Positions 20,715-32,087 of a stretch of 64,000 nt of DNA are shown piece after piece. This DNA comes from Terana coerulea (taxonomy: Eukaryota > Basidiomycota > Agaricomycetes > Polyporales > Phanerochaetaceae). Within the stretch, counting starts at the first letter, position 1, and every line of letters begins with the position of its first letter. The notes beneath the pieces were generated by a model. That model did no database searches and was not told the DNA's origin. It saw only the letters and a list, made by a program, of their open reading frames with translations. The position numbers and the translations under genes were made by a program. The stretch is from NCBI GenBank assembly GCA_024811115.1, contig JAKOGH010000776.1, forward strand, positions 610,022 through 674,021. Direction: 5' to 3'.

Positions 20715-22727
20715 ATGGTCGGAAAGAGGCGAGAGCTCACTACGGACGACTTGCTGCGTATGCAAGAGGATGGGCCATCGCGCAAGCGCCGTAAAGAGGA
20801 ATATACCGAAGGTGCCGAGGGTTCAGACTCGGATTTGGATCTGGATGTCCCAGTACAAAACGCCAGGCAACACCGCTATGAGGATGAGGAGGAGGAAGAA
20901 GAAGATGTAGCTTCTGGAAGTGGAAGTGAGGAGGGCTCAGAGAGCGGCGAAACCAGTGGCGAAGAAAGCGAGTCGGACTCGGACGTACCCCCGCCAAAAC
21001 CAAGCTCACCCAACGCCCATGAGGAGCAAGACGACCGTGGCTCCTCTCGAATATCGTTCGCTCCGCGAACGGGTCTTATTATCCCTAAGAAACCCTTGAC
21101 CACACCTGCGAATCGGCCAACTTCCTTCATAGAAATGGGCATATCCTCCGCGCTGCTCGGGGCTCTGGCCAAGATGTCTATCCGTGCGCCGACCGAGGTT
21201 CAGGCTGCATGTGTCCCTCCCTTACTAGAAGGCGAGTTCTGAACATATGTCAGCAGTCCTAATCACTGAAGCGGTAGTACGCAAGGCAGGGACTGCATAG
21301 GAAACGCGAAGACTGGCTCAGGAAAGACCATTGCCTTTGCCTTGCCAATCCTTCAAAGGCTCTCGGTGGACCCCTATGGGATCTTCGCGCTCGTTCTGAC
21401 ACCAACACGGTATGCCCCTATTCTCCATATCCCGTATTAAGGCAACTCATTTCTATAAGGGAGCTGGCGTTTCAAATATCTGAACAATTTGCTGTGCTTG
21501 GTGCCTCGTTCAACCTCAGAACAGCGGTCGTAGTGGGTGGCATGGACATTATATCCCAGGCCATTGAGCTTTCGAACCGTCCACATGTCGTTGTTGCGAC
21601 ACCAGGTCGCATTGTCGACCTGCTGCGTAGTAATAACGGCGAGTGGGATCTGTCCCGAGTCAAGTTCTTGGTATGCATTACTTCAACAACGGAGGCTAGC
21701 ATCCAATTGATCAGCAACTATCCAGGTTTTGGATGAAGCGGACCGAATGCTAACTCCGACCTTTGCACCGGAATTGTCATATCTATTCGAGGCTATCCCG
21801 AAAGAGAGACAGACCTGCTTGTTTACTGCCACTTGGACGCCCTCAATAGAAGCTATCGCCGACGCACCTCCAAAACCGGGCAAGCAAGCACCGTTTGTGC
21901 ATCGAATGGTAGAATCGTATGTCGTCCAAATGTTCGGTATATCATTGCTCTGAATGCCATGATCACAGCGTCGAGACAGTTGCAACACTTCAACAGTTCT
22001 ACCTCCTAGTCCCCTCCCATGTTCGAGAAGCATACCTATACCACCTACTCCGAAATCCACCTGAATCCACAATCCCCTCCGTCGCGCTCCGCCAGAGCCC
22101 ACCAAACACGGCAAAAGGCCTGCAAAGCCCATGAAGAAAACGTCGAAGAAGAAGAAACCTTCCCTCGACGAGGAGGAAGAAGTCGTTCAGCCGCCACCCA
22201 CGGTCATCTTCTGCGCAAAGCCCAAGACGGCGGCCTACCTCACCGCGCTGCTCAAGACGCTCCGCATCCGCGCGACGGCGCTGCACTCGCGGCTCACACA
22301 GCGCGAGCGCCTCGGCGCGCTCGGCCTCTTCCGCGCGAGCGTCGTGCCCGTGCTCGTGTGCACGGACGTCGGCGCGCGCGGGCTGGACGTCGCGGACGTC
22401 GCGCTCGTCGTCAACTGGGACCTGCCCGGCGCGCCCGCGGAGTACACGCACCGCGTCGGCCGCACGGCGCGTGCGGGGCGCGCGGGCGTCGCGGTCAGCT
22501 TCGTGACCGAGCGCGACGAGGCCCGCGTGCTCGCGATCGAGGCGCGCATCCGCACGAAGCTCGCCGAGATGCGGCTGCCCGAGGGCAAGGTGCTTGAGAG
22601 CCTCAACGCGGTGTCGACGGCGAAGCGGCTGGCGAACATGGAGCTGCATGACTCGGACTTCGGGAAGCGGGAGGAGATCCATCGCGTCAAGAAAGAGAAG
22701 CGGAGGGCTGATGTGGGCCAGTCGTAG
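20715..22727 (+). CDS. DBP8: DEAD-box RNA helicase DBP8
   Basis: Nucleolar ATP-dependent RNA helicase for 18S rRNA processing. Exons are 20715-21231, 21286-21409, 21460-21670, 21726-21916 and 21969-22727. An acidic Ser/Glu-rich N-terminus precedes the Q motif region ([21 protein letters not shown]). Motif I is NAKTGSGKT, Ia LTPTREL, Ib [20 protein letters not shown]. Motif III reads TAT (CLFTATWT) instead of SAT. The C-terminal lobe has [13 protein letters not shown] and [12 protein letters not shown]. Intron 1 has a GC donor (GCGAGT at 21232), since only that splice gives GRDCIGN. A C seems missing in the CCC at 22098-22100; with it [17 protein letters not shown] is continuous. The last exon is very CpG-rich. 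Confidence 0.92.
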
Positions 22728-23201
22728 CGCCAGACATGCTGGATGCTACCCCTCAAGTACGCTTTGATTCGCTATGTACGGTACGCGCTGCGTTCGAATG
22801 CAATAACGAACCGTACGTTCCAAATGTCGATGCGGCCTCTCTTCACGCCTCATGTATTCGATTCTTGGTTGAATTACCATCAAGAACTACGCGACGTAGT
22901 ACAGTAGAAGATCGCTAAGGACACGATGCTAGTATGATACATGACGTGGTATTACACGGAATTCCCGGGACCAGGTATGATAGTAACGCATTTGTGCTCG
23001 CTCAAAACCCAAAGAGAAACAGAAACTTGATGACGTGTGCTTCAAGAGAGGAACGAATGCCGGAATGAGATGCGGGTAGCATGGGTGGTGTCGTGTATGG
23101 ATGTTACTTTTGGCGGTGCGAACGAATATAGAAATTCGATAAGTTAGGAAGCGATCCGGAAGGTTCAGAGAACGTCAGTGTGTGCAGGCTTATATTGTCC
23201 T
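22728..23201. other. intergenic between converging 3' ends
   Basis: Holds the 3' regions of DBP8 and the BTB-like gene. No coding frame is supported, although a last small exon of the BTB-like gene could lie at 23110-23200. Confidence 0.4.
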
Positions 23202-24504
23202 CTACCGGAGGCCGATTAAGCAACGATGCATTAAAGTAAACTTTGGGTATATGCGTACCTTGACAAGGGCCCATTGCACCAGCAGCTGCTTTATACGGTC
23301 TTGCAACGCAGTTTGGCACATTTGACAGGTGAGGTTGTCGCCCAACGGCTTTAACGTCAGCGACATGGATGCCGTCGACAAATCTGCGCAAAAATCATAG
23401 ATGAGGGGTTGGCTATCAATAGAACTGTGACGACAGTACCTGGCCGGGCATCCCAGGCGAGATACGCAGACGCCAGTGCCCACGCCCTCGACAGCTTCTT
23501 CTGCTCATGGTAGTTGCACTCCAGACTGAATTCATGCCCCAGCGGCGGCGAGAGCAGCAGCCGCTTGAGCGCGTCGACGCGGCCGAGGTGGAGGATGAAC
23601 AGCTTCTTGGTGTAGAGCGGGCCCATGCGCTCCACGAGCGCGTCCGAGAGTTCGGACAGCGGGAAGCTGAGCAGGTGCGGCGAGATCGCGATGGCGAGCG
23701 GGAGCAGGTCGTGCCGCGCCGCGGCCGCGTAGAAGTCGACGGGCGCGGTCGGCGCATTCGCGAGCAGCAGCTGGTAGAGCGGCATGCTGGGCGCGGCGGC
23801 GACGGGCAGGTCGACGCCGTACTTGGCGCAGACGTCGATGGCGGCGAGGAGCGTGTCGGGCGCCGGGTGGTAGTACCGGCACCCCTCGATGCCGTACATG
23901 GCGTAGAGCACGACGTTGAGGATCTGCGCGGGCTCGACGACGGAGATGACGGGGCCGATGGTCCACGGCTCGCGCGCGGCGTCGAGGTCTTCAGCGGCCG
24001 GCAGGAGCGTCTTGAAGCGGTTGGATGATTCGCGGAGGAGCACTGAGGAATGTACGTAGAAAAACACACCGTCTGAAGTGACGATGAGCACGTCGGGCGT
24101 GGCTTTGGCAAGGCCGGCGCCTGGGTAAAACGTTGTCGACATCGACACAACCGTCGTCACCTTCGGCTCGTCTGAAGTGCTAGTATACGCGGAGGATCCG
24201 GCCTCCGACTCCTACCATCGCAGCGAAACAAACGATGTAAGCATCGACAAGACTTGCCAAAGAGGGCTGTGGTGGCACATACATACCGATGGACTCGAAG
24301 GCAGAACCAGCGGCGGTGTTGCTCCCGCGGGGCTTGTTAGCCTCGGGGCGAACTGTGCAAACGCCTGTTCAGAGACATCCGAGATCGACATTTCGGTTTG
24401 TGGCGCCGGATATGGCGAGAAGGCGGGGAAAGAGGGGCGGGCGTGCTGGGTACACTGGACTTGAACGGTTCGGCGACGAATTCCAGCCACTCTGTCGAGT
24501 CCAT
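23202..24504 (-). CDS. BTB/POZ-like domain protein
   Basis: Starts at ATG 24504 (MDSTEWLEFVAEPFKSS). An intron at 24212-24286 joins LVLPSSPS to ESEAGSSAYTSTSDEP in phase. The BTB-like part follows: TPDVLIVTSDGVFFYVHSSVLLRESS, ILNVVLYAMYGIEGCRYYHP, then helices through PLYTKKLFILHLGRVDALKRLL. Many agaricomycetes have such BTB-like proteins, probably protein-interaction modules; targets are unknown. A second intron (23384-23439) joins ARP to DLSTASMSLTLKPLGDN and a CxxC pair (LTCQMCQTALQ). The 3' end is uncertain: reading on gives a stop at 23202-23204, but a GTACGC donor after VQWALVK could lead to another exon. One T seems missing near 24430 (AAA on the plus strand) in the N-terminal part. 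Confidence 0.75.
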
Positions 24505-25305
24505 GTTTTCACACATTGGGGTGAAGAAAGCGACGAAGGCGGCGAAGATGGAGGTAGAAAGTAAACAGGGGCTATGAAAGCTTATTCAGGATTGAGGCCT
24601 ACACGGTCACAAAAGCGGAGCATGAATACACAGACGTTGCCCAGTCTGACTAGTGCGGCTCACCTGGAGCGAAGCTCAGAAAATCAGAGGGATGCTGAGG
24701 CGAGAAAGAGGACGGAGGGGGAAAGGGAAGGGCAAGGAGCAGACCGGACGACAAGCCGCTTCTGTCGTCCTTTTATTTACTCTTTCATGGTCTTGGTTTG
24801 TAGGCGCAGTCCGCCTGCAGGTGTACTGCTTAGGGAGCAACGAAACTTGCCTTATTGAGCTAAAACGGCCTAACGTGCCTCCGCCACGGGTTTCCCGCGC
24901 TCCTCTCCAGCGAACTGCACGGCCTGGACGGAGCCGCTGCTCACTGGTCTGCCACCACATCTTCCGCCGCATCGTTCGCGCTCTGCTTCGCATTTATGCC
25001 CACTTTTCGCGGTGATTTACCTCGCGGAACGCCCGCGTTCCGACGTTACTCTATGACCCGAGGCTAAAACCTCCAGCATCACGCTCTGATACCGCCCTAC
25101 AGAGAGGCCGGTCAGCGGTGAATCAACGGCATCCGCCAAAGACATGAGGACGAGCATGGACTCACCCATGCACAGAAGTCGAGTCTGGTGAGATGGCTTG
25201 ACAGGGCAATCACACGGACTCACACCACGGCTGCACGGTTTCTCGGGAACGACATAGAGGGTATACGAGGTAGATATATTGAAGCTTGAGAGCTCGCGAC
25301 ACAAA
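24505..25305. other. intergenic, no gene seen
   Basis: 800 bp between the start of the BTB-like gene and the stop of MOB1 (both minus). Short open frames overlap on both strands, but none has recognisable protein content. Confidence 0.35.
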
Positions 25306-26448
25306 CTAGCGGGACTTGTCTTCAGCAAGAATGGCCACGTTTAGCTCGTCAAGCGGCGCGAGTTCCTTCTTATCCACCAAGTCAAACTGTGAGGAGGCAC
25401 GGAGAGGGTAGGACGTCAGCGTCGCCTCGATTGCGCGCAGGGCGATAACGACTCGCCTCGTTGATGAACAGGAAGAAGTGGCGATAGCTCGTGTTCATGT
25501 GAGCTAGTGTGCGCAGCAGAAGAAACGAAGGATTCAGCGGCGTAGGAGTGCGCCGAGGTGGAGTGACATACCTTCTATGCCCAGCGCGCATATGTGGTCA
25601 AAGTGGTTGCTGTACAGGTGTGCGTACACTCGGAACAACCGACGGAAGAGTAGCCTGATTGTGTCGCGGAAGTTCTTGGGGAACGGAACGCCTATGCTGC
25701 CGGTCAGTCCTCAGGCTCATACAAACGCCACGGCGGGACTCACCGATCTTGTTCGGAAATATTTCTTCATTGTCTAGCAGCCCTTGGGCCCAGTTCATGA
25801 GCGCGTCCACGTATTCTGGTGCGGGAAGCTTGGTCGGACGTTTGTATTTCACGCCATCTTCCCAGAGATACTCGTATCTGTGAATGCACTTAGCACGGCG
25901 CGTGGCGTACCGCGATGCACACTAACCGCATACCCGCGGACATGATTGGGCACTAGAAGCCTATTTTTCAGTTCATACGTCGACGACATACAAGCGTCAC
26001 ATACTTCTTGTGGGGTACAGAACTCCGTGATGGTCCCATAGAGCATGTTCAGGTGATTGAAGAAGTCCACCACTGGAGATGTGATCCTGTCAGGTTCCGA
26101 TTCAACGCTGTATAATACATCGAAGTATGCCCACCGTGGACGGCCAGCCACTCGTTTAAGTCCTCGCCCTCCGGTAGTTGCACCGCCTTTCGCAGGTTCC
26201 CCGAGCCCTTCATACACACAGTACGCGCAAGGATCGATCAGCACCTTGCCCATGTAGACCACAAAAACAAACATACGAGCGTAGCCTCAGCATACTTGCG
26301 CAGCTGGTACTGCTTCGTCCCCTCCGGGACATCCCTCCGTGGCTTGAACGTACGCGTCTTGCCACTATCGAAAGCCGAGGATAGCTGGGGATCAGCTGCA
26401 AGCCATCGAGAGCGGGCCGCAGACTCACAGGTTGAAGAACGCTGACAT
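25306..26448 (-). CDS. MOB1: MOB1 kinase activator
   Basis: Co-activator of NDR/LATS (Dbf2-type) kinases in mitotic exit and septation. Starts at ATG 26448 (MSAFFNL). Exons then read GKTRTFKPRRDVPEGTKQYQ, LRKYAEATL, GSGNLRKAVQLPEGEDLNEW, VDFFNHLNMLYGTITEFCT, CPIMSAGMR, YEYLWEDGVKYKRPTKLP and YVDALMNWAQGLLDNEEIFP. The C-terminal exons read VPFPKNFRDTIRLLFRRLFR, VYAHLYSNHFD, HMNTSYRHFFLFINE and FDLVDKKELAPLDELNVA. The zinc ligands (two Cys around EFCT..CPIM, two His in the YAHLYSNHFD region) are present. The last intron (25387-25456) has a GC donor (GCGAGT). The 26 nt CPIMSAGMR exon is easy to miss. No frame correction needed. Confidence 0.95.
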
Positions 26449-27348
26449 CCTTGGTGTTTCCGCTGCCTATTATACTGATATTCGATGGTCGTGAAGTCGT
26501 AACAAGGGTCGTTATGGGCAGAGGGCGGATTGGACACGGGAGAGGGTTTGCAAGGACGAGTTAGGCTCGCTGCTGATCGAGGCTAGTTGCGACTTCGCCA
26601 CGCGATTATCTTTGTGTAAACCTTGATTATTACTTCCGCGCTTAGATTGTTGAAGGATTGTGGCGGCGCTTACCAACCTTTCTCCCGTCTCCCATGTCCC
26701 TGCACACACTCAGAGATCTACACAGAGCTGGAATCGCCCGGAGAGAAACTGCGCCCAGCGGCACGCAGAAGAGCCTACCGAGGCTTACCAAGGAGATAAG
26801 CATGGTGCCGATGGCCCGACGGAGTCGCAGAAGCCTTGAGTGGGGTCTTGAACGGTTTTGCCTCCGCTCCTCCGAGAGCAATGCGGTACTGCTACACGGC
26901 TATGATCTCATTCCCGAGCCGTAGCTTTCCCCATCCACTCATGCCGTCCGGTGCAAAGCCAGCCTTATTCTCGGACCTGCCAATTTCACGGCTCTTTCCA
27001 AGACTGCTGTATATAAGCAGACAGGTCCCGAAAGGGTTTACCCACGTTTTATGGCTGAGTCTTTGTTGAGGTTTTTGGTCATGGAAAGCGACAGGAATGT
27101 TAGCGATGGCGACGACGGCCGCATGCGGACTGGAGCTTCGCTGCCCGATTGGCCTGGACGGTGCGGGTTGGCTTCGGTCAGCAGGAGCTCCGGAAGACGA
27201 TTGACCCCTCCAGATATGTCTGAACACATTTTGCGTGTCCCACAGAGGTATATAAACCAGCGGCCGTGCGATGCAGCACATCCTATCAGATCCTATCCCA
27301 CCCCGCCTACCCTCATACCACTTCCACCTCCGTACCTAAACAACCAAA
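26449..27348. promoter_or_regulatory. divergent promoter region between MOB1 and the DJ-1-like gene
   Basis: 900 bp with no supported gene. TATA-like motifs are GTATATAAG near 27009 and TATAAA at 27251-27256. The second lies 93 bp before the plus-strand start at 27349 and is a good candidate for that gene's core promoter. Confidence 0.5.
27251..27256 (+). promoter_or_regulatory. TATA box of the DJ-1/PfpI gene
   Basis: TATAAA in GGTATATAAACC, 93 bp upstream of the ATG at 27349, followed by a pyrimidine-rich leader (CACCCCGCCTACCCTCATACC region). A strong TATA fits a stress-inducible gene; that regulation is inference. Confidence 0.6.
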
Positions 27349-28313
27349 ATGTCTCCCCGCGTTCTCTTCGTCTTCACGTCTGCGAACAAGACCCTCACTG
27401 AACACCCCACTGTAAGTCAACACGAGTTGTGAGGAGGTTGAAGCTGAGATATTTGGTCCCCAGGGGTGGTATCTCCCTGAGGCGGCTCACCCATACTATG
27501 GTACGCCGTCCTACCTCGTTTTCACTGCACCGTCTCATCTGAACCCATCCAAGTCCTCGCACCTCACGCCGAGATCGACTTTGCCTCACCCGCAGGCCCC
27601 AACCCCCTCTCGACCCCACCTCCGTCGAGGTGCGTCCCTCCTTTTCCGCGCCCCACTCATCCTCACCTACCCTTGCGCACGCAGATGTTCAAGGAGGACG
27701 AGGGATCGGTCAAGTTCCTGAACGACGAGACCGCAAAGGCGAAGCTCGCGTCCGCGAAGAAGCTGGCGGACGTCAGCGCCGCGGACTACGACGCGGTCTT
27801 CTACGTCGGCGGGCACGGCCCCGTGCTCGACCTCGCGAGCGACCCGGCGAACGCGAAGCTCGCCGGCGCGTTCTTCCAGGCGGGCAAGATCACGAGCGCG
27901 GTGTGCCACGGGCCTGCGTGAGTCACATCCTACATCCTCACAGGAAAGCGCGGAAGGTGCTGACGCGAGCGCATGCAGCGCCCTCGTCGGCGCCCTCGAC
28001 GCGAACGGCAAGTCCATCTTCGAGGGCAAATCTTTCACCGGCTTCTCGAACGCTGAGGAGATCCAGGTCGACCAGGTCAAGGTGCGCCTATCCATGCTGC
28101 TCTTTCTGTCTTTGCTTTGCTCACCCACGATTTTTATCCCAGGCCATTCCTTTCCTCCTGGAGGACCGCATCACATCGCTCGGCGGCAAGTACGTCAAGG
28201 CCGACGAGGCCTGGGGCCCCAAGGTCGTCGTCGACGGCCATCTGATCACTGGTCAGAACCCCGCGTCGGCGGGTCCCGTCGGTGAGGCCATCCTCAAGGC
28301 GCTCCAGAAGTAA
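27349..28313 (+). CDS. DJ-1/PfpI family protein (HSP31-like glyoxalase III / deglycase)
   Basis: Class I glutamine-amidotransferase-like enzyme of the HSP31 group, which handles methylglyoxal and stress. Exons are 27349-27411, 27464-27500, 27554-27629, 27686-27917, 27979-28081 and 28143-28313. The N-terminus is MSPRVLFVFTSANKTL, with the acidic residue in GWYLPEAAHPYYVLAP. The nucleophile elbow is SAVCHGPAALVGAL with Cys followed by His, and a GGHGPVLDL oxyanion region lies ahead of it. The end reads VVVDGHLITGQNPASAGPVGEAIL. About 226 aa, normal for the family. The CCCCC at 27603-27607 appears one base short: six C would give GPNPPLDPTSVE and join MFKEDEG. The large exon is CpG-rich. Confidence 0.92.
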
Positions 28314-28859
28314 GATGGCGGGACAGAGCACGCAGCTGAAATATGAAACAGCGAGTAGGGTAATGTGTTGGAAGCAGCCTAAGCGTAGTGTACTATATAT
28401 TAATGAATTCCATGCCGAACCCGATCCCTGAAGCCTTGCTGTTTATGCGTGCGTAGAGTATAAGCACTCACTGGCAGCAGTACCGCGCAAGAATATGAGA
28501 GGGAATGTTTGGTAGATACACGCTCAACGAAACGACCGTTGCTTTGAGCCCTTCGTCATGCCTATCACACACTCTAATCCGAGACAGCGTTCCCATCGTA
28601 CTGTTGCAAGGCGCAGCGTGCCGGGGCCACCGGAGACCAGCGGAGAGACGCAAGCCGGCGGCGGTCTCGACTCGACGTATGGACGAGCCCTGACTGGGTC
28701 GCCCGACGACACGATCGGCCGGGTCGCGGCCCGCCTATCCGGGGCAGCTTTAATACTCGTGGTGCCGCCTCGTGCAGAGCCAGTTTCATTAACTTGACTT
28801 TACACCACCACGCCTGCTCTGCGCTGCCCGAAGCGTAAGTAATCGTTCTTACGATGCAC

Positions 28860-28866
28860 TATATAG
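28860..28866 (+). promoter_or_regulatory. TATA-like element of the flavocytochrome b2 gene
   Basis: TATATAG in CACTATATAGCATATC, about 53 bp before the ATG at 28919. The spacing is short but within fungal range. The interval 28314-28859 holds no gene. Confidence 0.45.
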
Positions 28867-28918
28867 CATATCACTCACTTGTACCGAAAGTGTGCTTTAG
28901 TTCTCCAGGGAGACATAG

Positions 28919-31351
28919 ATGTCGGTGATGATGTTACGCTCTGCTCTGGGCCAGTCATTCAAGAGATGCCTACGTGGCAAAATTCCGCGGGGCGTACGCT
29001 CTGTGTCGACAGTAGAAGCCCGTCAATACGTCGCGAGACCCTGGACGACCGCGTTACTCACCAGCGGTGCATGCGCAGCTGGATACGTGCGTAGTCCCCT
29101 TGAACCCATTTCTCCCACCAATCAGTGACTATATGCTATCCCAGCTCGCATACACATATTCCAACCCCATCGCCTTGGATGCCAAACCTCCGAACCCCGT
29201 CCCGCCCGCGAGCGACAAGGCGCCGCGATACATCTCGTACGCCGAGGTGCAGAAGCACAACACGCGCGAGAGCTGCTGGGTGATCATCGACGGGCAGGTG
29301 TACGACGCCACGTCCGTGCTGCGCTGGCACCCCGCCGGGCCCGACGTCATCCTGCAGCTCGCAGGCCAGGATGCCACGTACGTAAACAACCTTGCCTTTC
29401 CCTACGTACCACGTGCTAAATCAGCAGTTCGCACTCGTGAAATCTGAAACGAATGAATTGAACGCACGGACGCAGGAAAGCCTTTGTGCCAATTCATCCA
29501 CCGAACATTCTGTCGCACTTGCCGCCAGAGGCGCATCTGGGACCCGTGGATCCTGAAACGCTACCCGCTGAGGTGTTTGAGGCAACAGAAGAGGAAGTCC
29601 GTATAGCGAAAGCAAGAAGTGAGTTGCCAGGCCCTTCGGCAGCACTAAACTTGTGGGATATTGAGGTAACATATTTCTGGCAACAGACAACCTGCATACA
29701 AGCAATTGAGCTTATGCAGGTATTTGGCAGGAACTGGCGGAGAAGGTACTGACACAGACGGCATGGGCATACTACCGCTCTACTGGCGACGATGAATACT
29801 GTTGGGTTGATCAGAACTTCTTGGTCTCGTGTCGTAGACTGAAGAACTATTACAGCGTACTTCGAAAACTTTGCAGCATTCAAACGGTTCTGGTTCAGAC
29901 CAAGAGTGTAAGTGGAAGCTCCATCGCCATCTTAGTGAGATTACCAACTATATGCAGCTTGAGAAAGATCTCTCAGATTTCGACAACGACAACGATGTTT
30001 GGCGGGCTGCCCTGCTCACTCCCGATATTCATCTCTCCAGCAGCACTGGCACGCCTCGGACATCCAGACGGCGAAATGAACCTAGTTCGTGCAGCTGGTT
30101 CCGAGGGGATTTTGCAAGGTGTAAGTCAATAGTCGGGTTTGCCCAGTCGTGCAATCGGAAGCTTGACCTTCGAAAAAGGTCTCCAACAACGCCAGCTGCT
30201 CCGTCGACGAGATGATGTCCGTTAAACGGCCGGACCAGGACCTAGTATTCCAGGTCAGCTCCACAAGGTCAGTATATGCGGGTCGCTGACGTACCATGCG
30301 CGCAGATGTACATGAATAGAGATCGGGTCACTTCGGAGAAGGTGTTACGGAGTCTCGAGAAGGATGGCTTCAAGGCCGTCATGCTCACAGTTGACGCGGC
30401 GGTACCCGGAAAGCGCGAGATTGACCAGCGAGCAAAGGGCTTCACAGTGGGGTATTTCCTGTCTGCTTGATGGTCGGGAGTACTGAAGGGTCCGTAGGTG
30501 GGCCCAGCCCATGGCAAGACTGGAGTAGAGGGCGGCGGGGTTGCTTTGGTGAGCGCCAGGGTACAATTCGCGATACTCCAGGACCTGATGGGGAGACAGG
30601 CTATTTCGGGATACCAAGATCCAGATGTATGCTGTGAGTCATCCGTGTGGTGGTCCGCTAAGCTTCAAGGCAATCATACTGACTTGCCGTGGACACAGGG
30701 GAAGACATTCCATGGATACAGAGCTTGACAAAGCTTCCGCTTATCATCAAAGGCATCCAATGCGTCGAGGCACGTTCGGTCGTTGCCCTTAGCCTTGAGA
30801 TACCGGATACTCATGCCGTAGCCGTAGGACGCAGAGAAGGCGTTTGAACACGGTGTCCAGGGAATCATTCTGTCGAATCACGGAGGAAGAGAACTCGACT
30901 TGTACGTCAACTCAGCTGAGTCGTTGGGAAACTCTGACCGGCTGTAGCTCGCCAGCGCCGATGACCGTTCTCTACGAGCTGCATAAACGCCGGCCGGACA
31001 TCTTGAGGGACCACGAAGTCTATATTGATGGCGGTGTGCGAAGGGGAACAGACGTTCTAAAGGCTCTGTGCCTGGGAGCTCGGGGAGTTGGCCTCGGCCG
31101 TCCGTTCTTGTGGGCAAATAGCGTTTGGGGCGAGGGAAGGTTGTCGGCGGGTGATTGAAAGTGAGTAGCATTTCTCTGCCATTGTTCCCGCAGAATGGAC
31201 TGTTTGCTGACACCGCTTCGTCCTTGCGCCCGCCGCAGTTATGCGAGAGGAAATCGCAACGGGGATGCGCTTGCTGGGCGTTACGAGCCTAGATCAGTTG
31301 ACTCCGGAGCTCGTGGAATATGTAGACAGGGATCCTGTTCGTCGTCGATAG
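28919..31351 (+). CDS. CYB2: flavocytochrome b2 (L-lactate dehydrogenase, cytochrome)
   Basis: Mitochondrial intermembrane-space enzyme oxidising L-lactate and passing electrons to cytochrome c. Fourteen exons; main ones are 28919-29086, 29145-29377, 29476-29665, 29958-30120, 30306-30446, 30948-31160 and 31239-31351. A basic leader and hydrophobic segment ([15 protein letters not shown]) precede the cytochrome b5 domain: [20 protein letters not shown], heme His in RWHPAGP (HPGG in most b5), second His in VPIHPPN. The FMN domain has [78 protein letters not shown] and [13 protein letters not shown]. One intron (30770-30827) has a GC donor. An extra G in the GGG at 31134-31136 shifts the frame; without it [20 protein letters not shown] is restored. 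Confidence 0.92.
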
Positions 31352-32087
31352 CGTTTTAATTTGCACGTTCATTGGGACGAACATGCTGTATACGACGATC
31401 CAGCGGCATCTTCTTCATATTATCATCAGCTTCGCCCACCACCTCCGAAGTCAAAGCGCAAGGCCTCCGGGCGACTGTGGTTATCTGCACCATCTGCAGG
31501 GTCTGAACGCCTTGGTATAGCTAAAAGTCGCTGAAGTTGACATCTGCTTTCCCTAGCAATCGTCGCACGTGTGCTCACCTATTTCACGCTCGACCAACGT
31601 GCAGAGTGGGTACCACCGACTGCATTGAGGCATTCCGCAGAGACAATGGAGTAGAATGGGAATCGCCGTGATAACCTTTGGGAAGACGAACGTTCGGGAC
31701 GAGACCGTTGTCAGCTTCGGATCCTCTGCGAGGTTGAGCTAGTTCCGCCGCTCTCATGGGACCTTGAAATGCCATTCATGCCGGACCATTCGCATTAGCT
31801 GAGCGGTACGAGAAGAGCAGCTGTCGACGAAGTACTGTATTGTCGGGATGGTACGAGAGTAGACCCCAGCGTGACACGCGCAGAGTTTGGGGAGGGAGAT
31901 GAGTGTAGGAGGTAGAAAGTTGCCGGCGGCAGCTTGACATCAAACCACAACCACGACCATAACACAAGCATTGCACGCTTCGTTCTTTCATATCTGCGGC
32001 CATCTCTTCCCTCAACCTCCATCTAGTCCACCGCGAGGTCCTCGCTCGTCGTAGCTGACCGCGAGCGGCAGCGCAGGAGCGGCGCAC
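31352..32087. other. intergenic, no gene seen
   Basis: 736 bp between the CYB2 stop and the NEM1 start. It has short frames on both strands without recognisable content. The last part (31950-32087) should hold the NEM1 promoter and leader. Confidence 0.4.

Noticed and set aside
21999..22682. Long minus-strand frame opposite the DBP8 C-terminal exon
   Set aside because: It is an Arg/Ala-rich shadow caused by the CpG-rich codons of the helicase exon; the helicase motifs decide the strand.
23416..24150. 244-codon minus-strand frame and the plus-strand 23507-24028 frame at the BTB-like gene
   Set aside because: Both are low-complexity shadows of the CpG-rich BTB exon; only the frame with VLIVTSDGVFFYVHSSVLLR looks like a folded protein.
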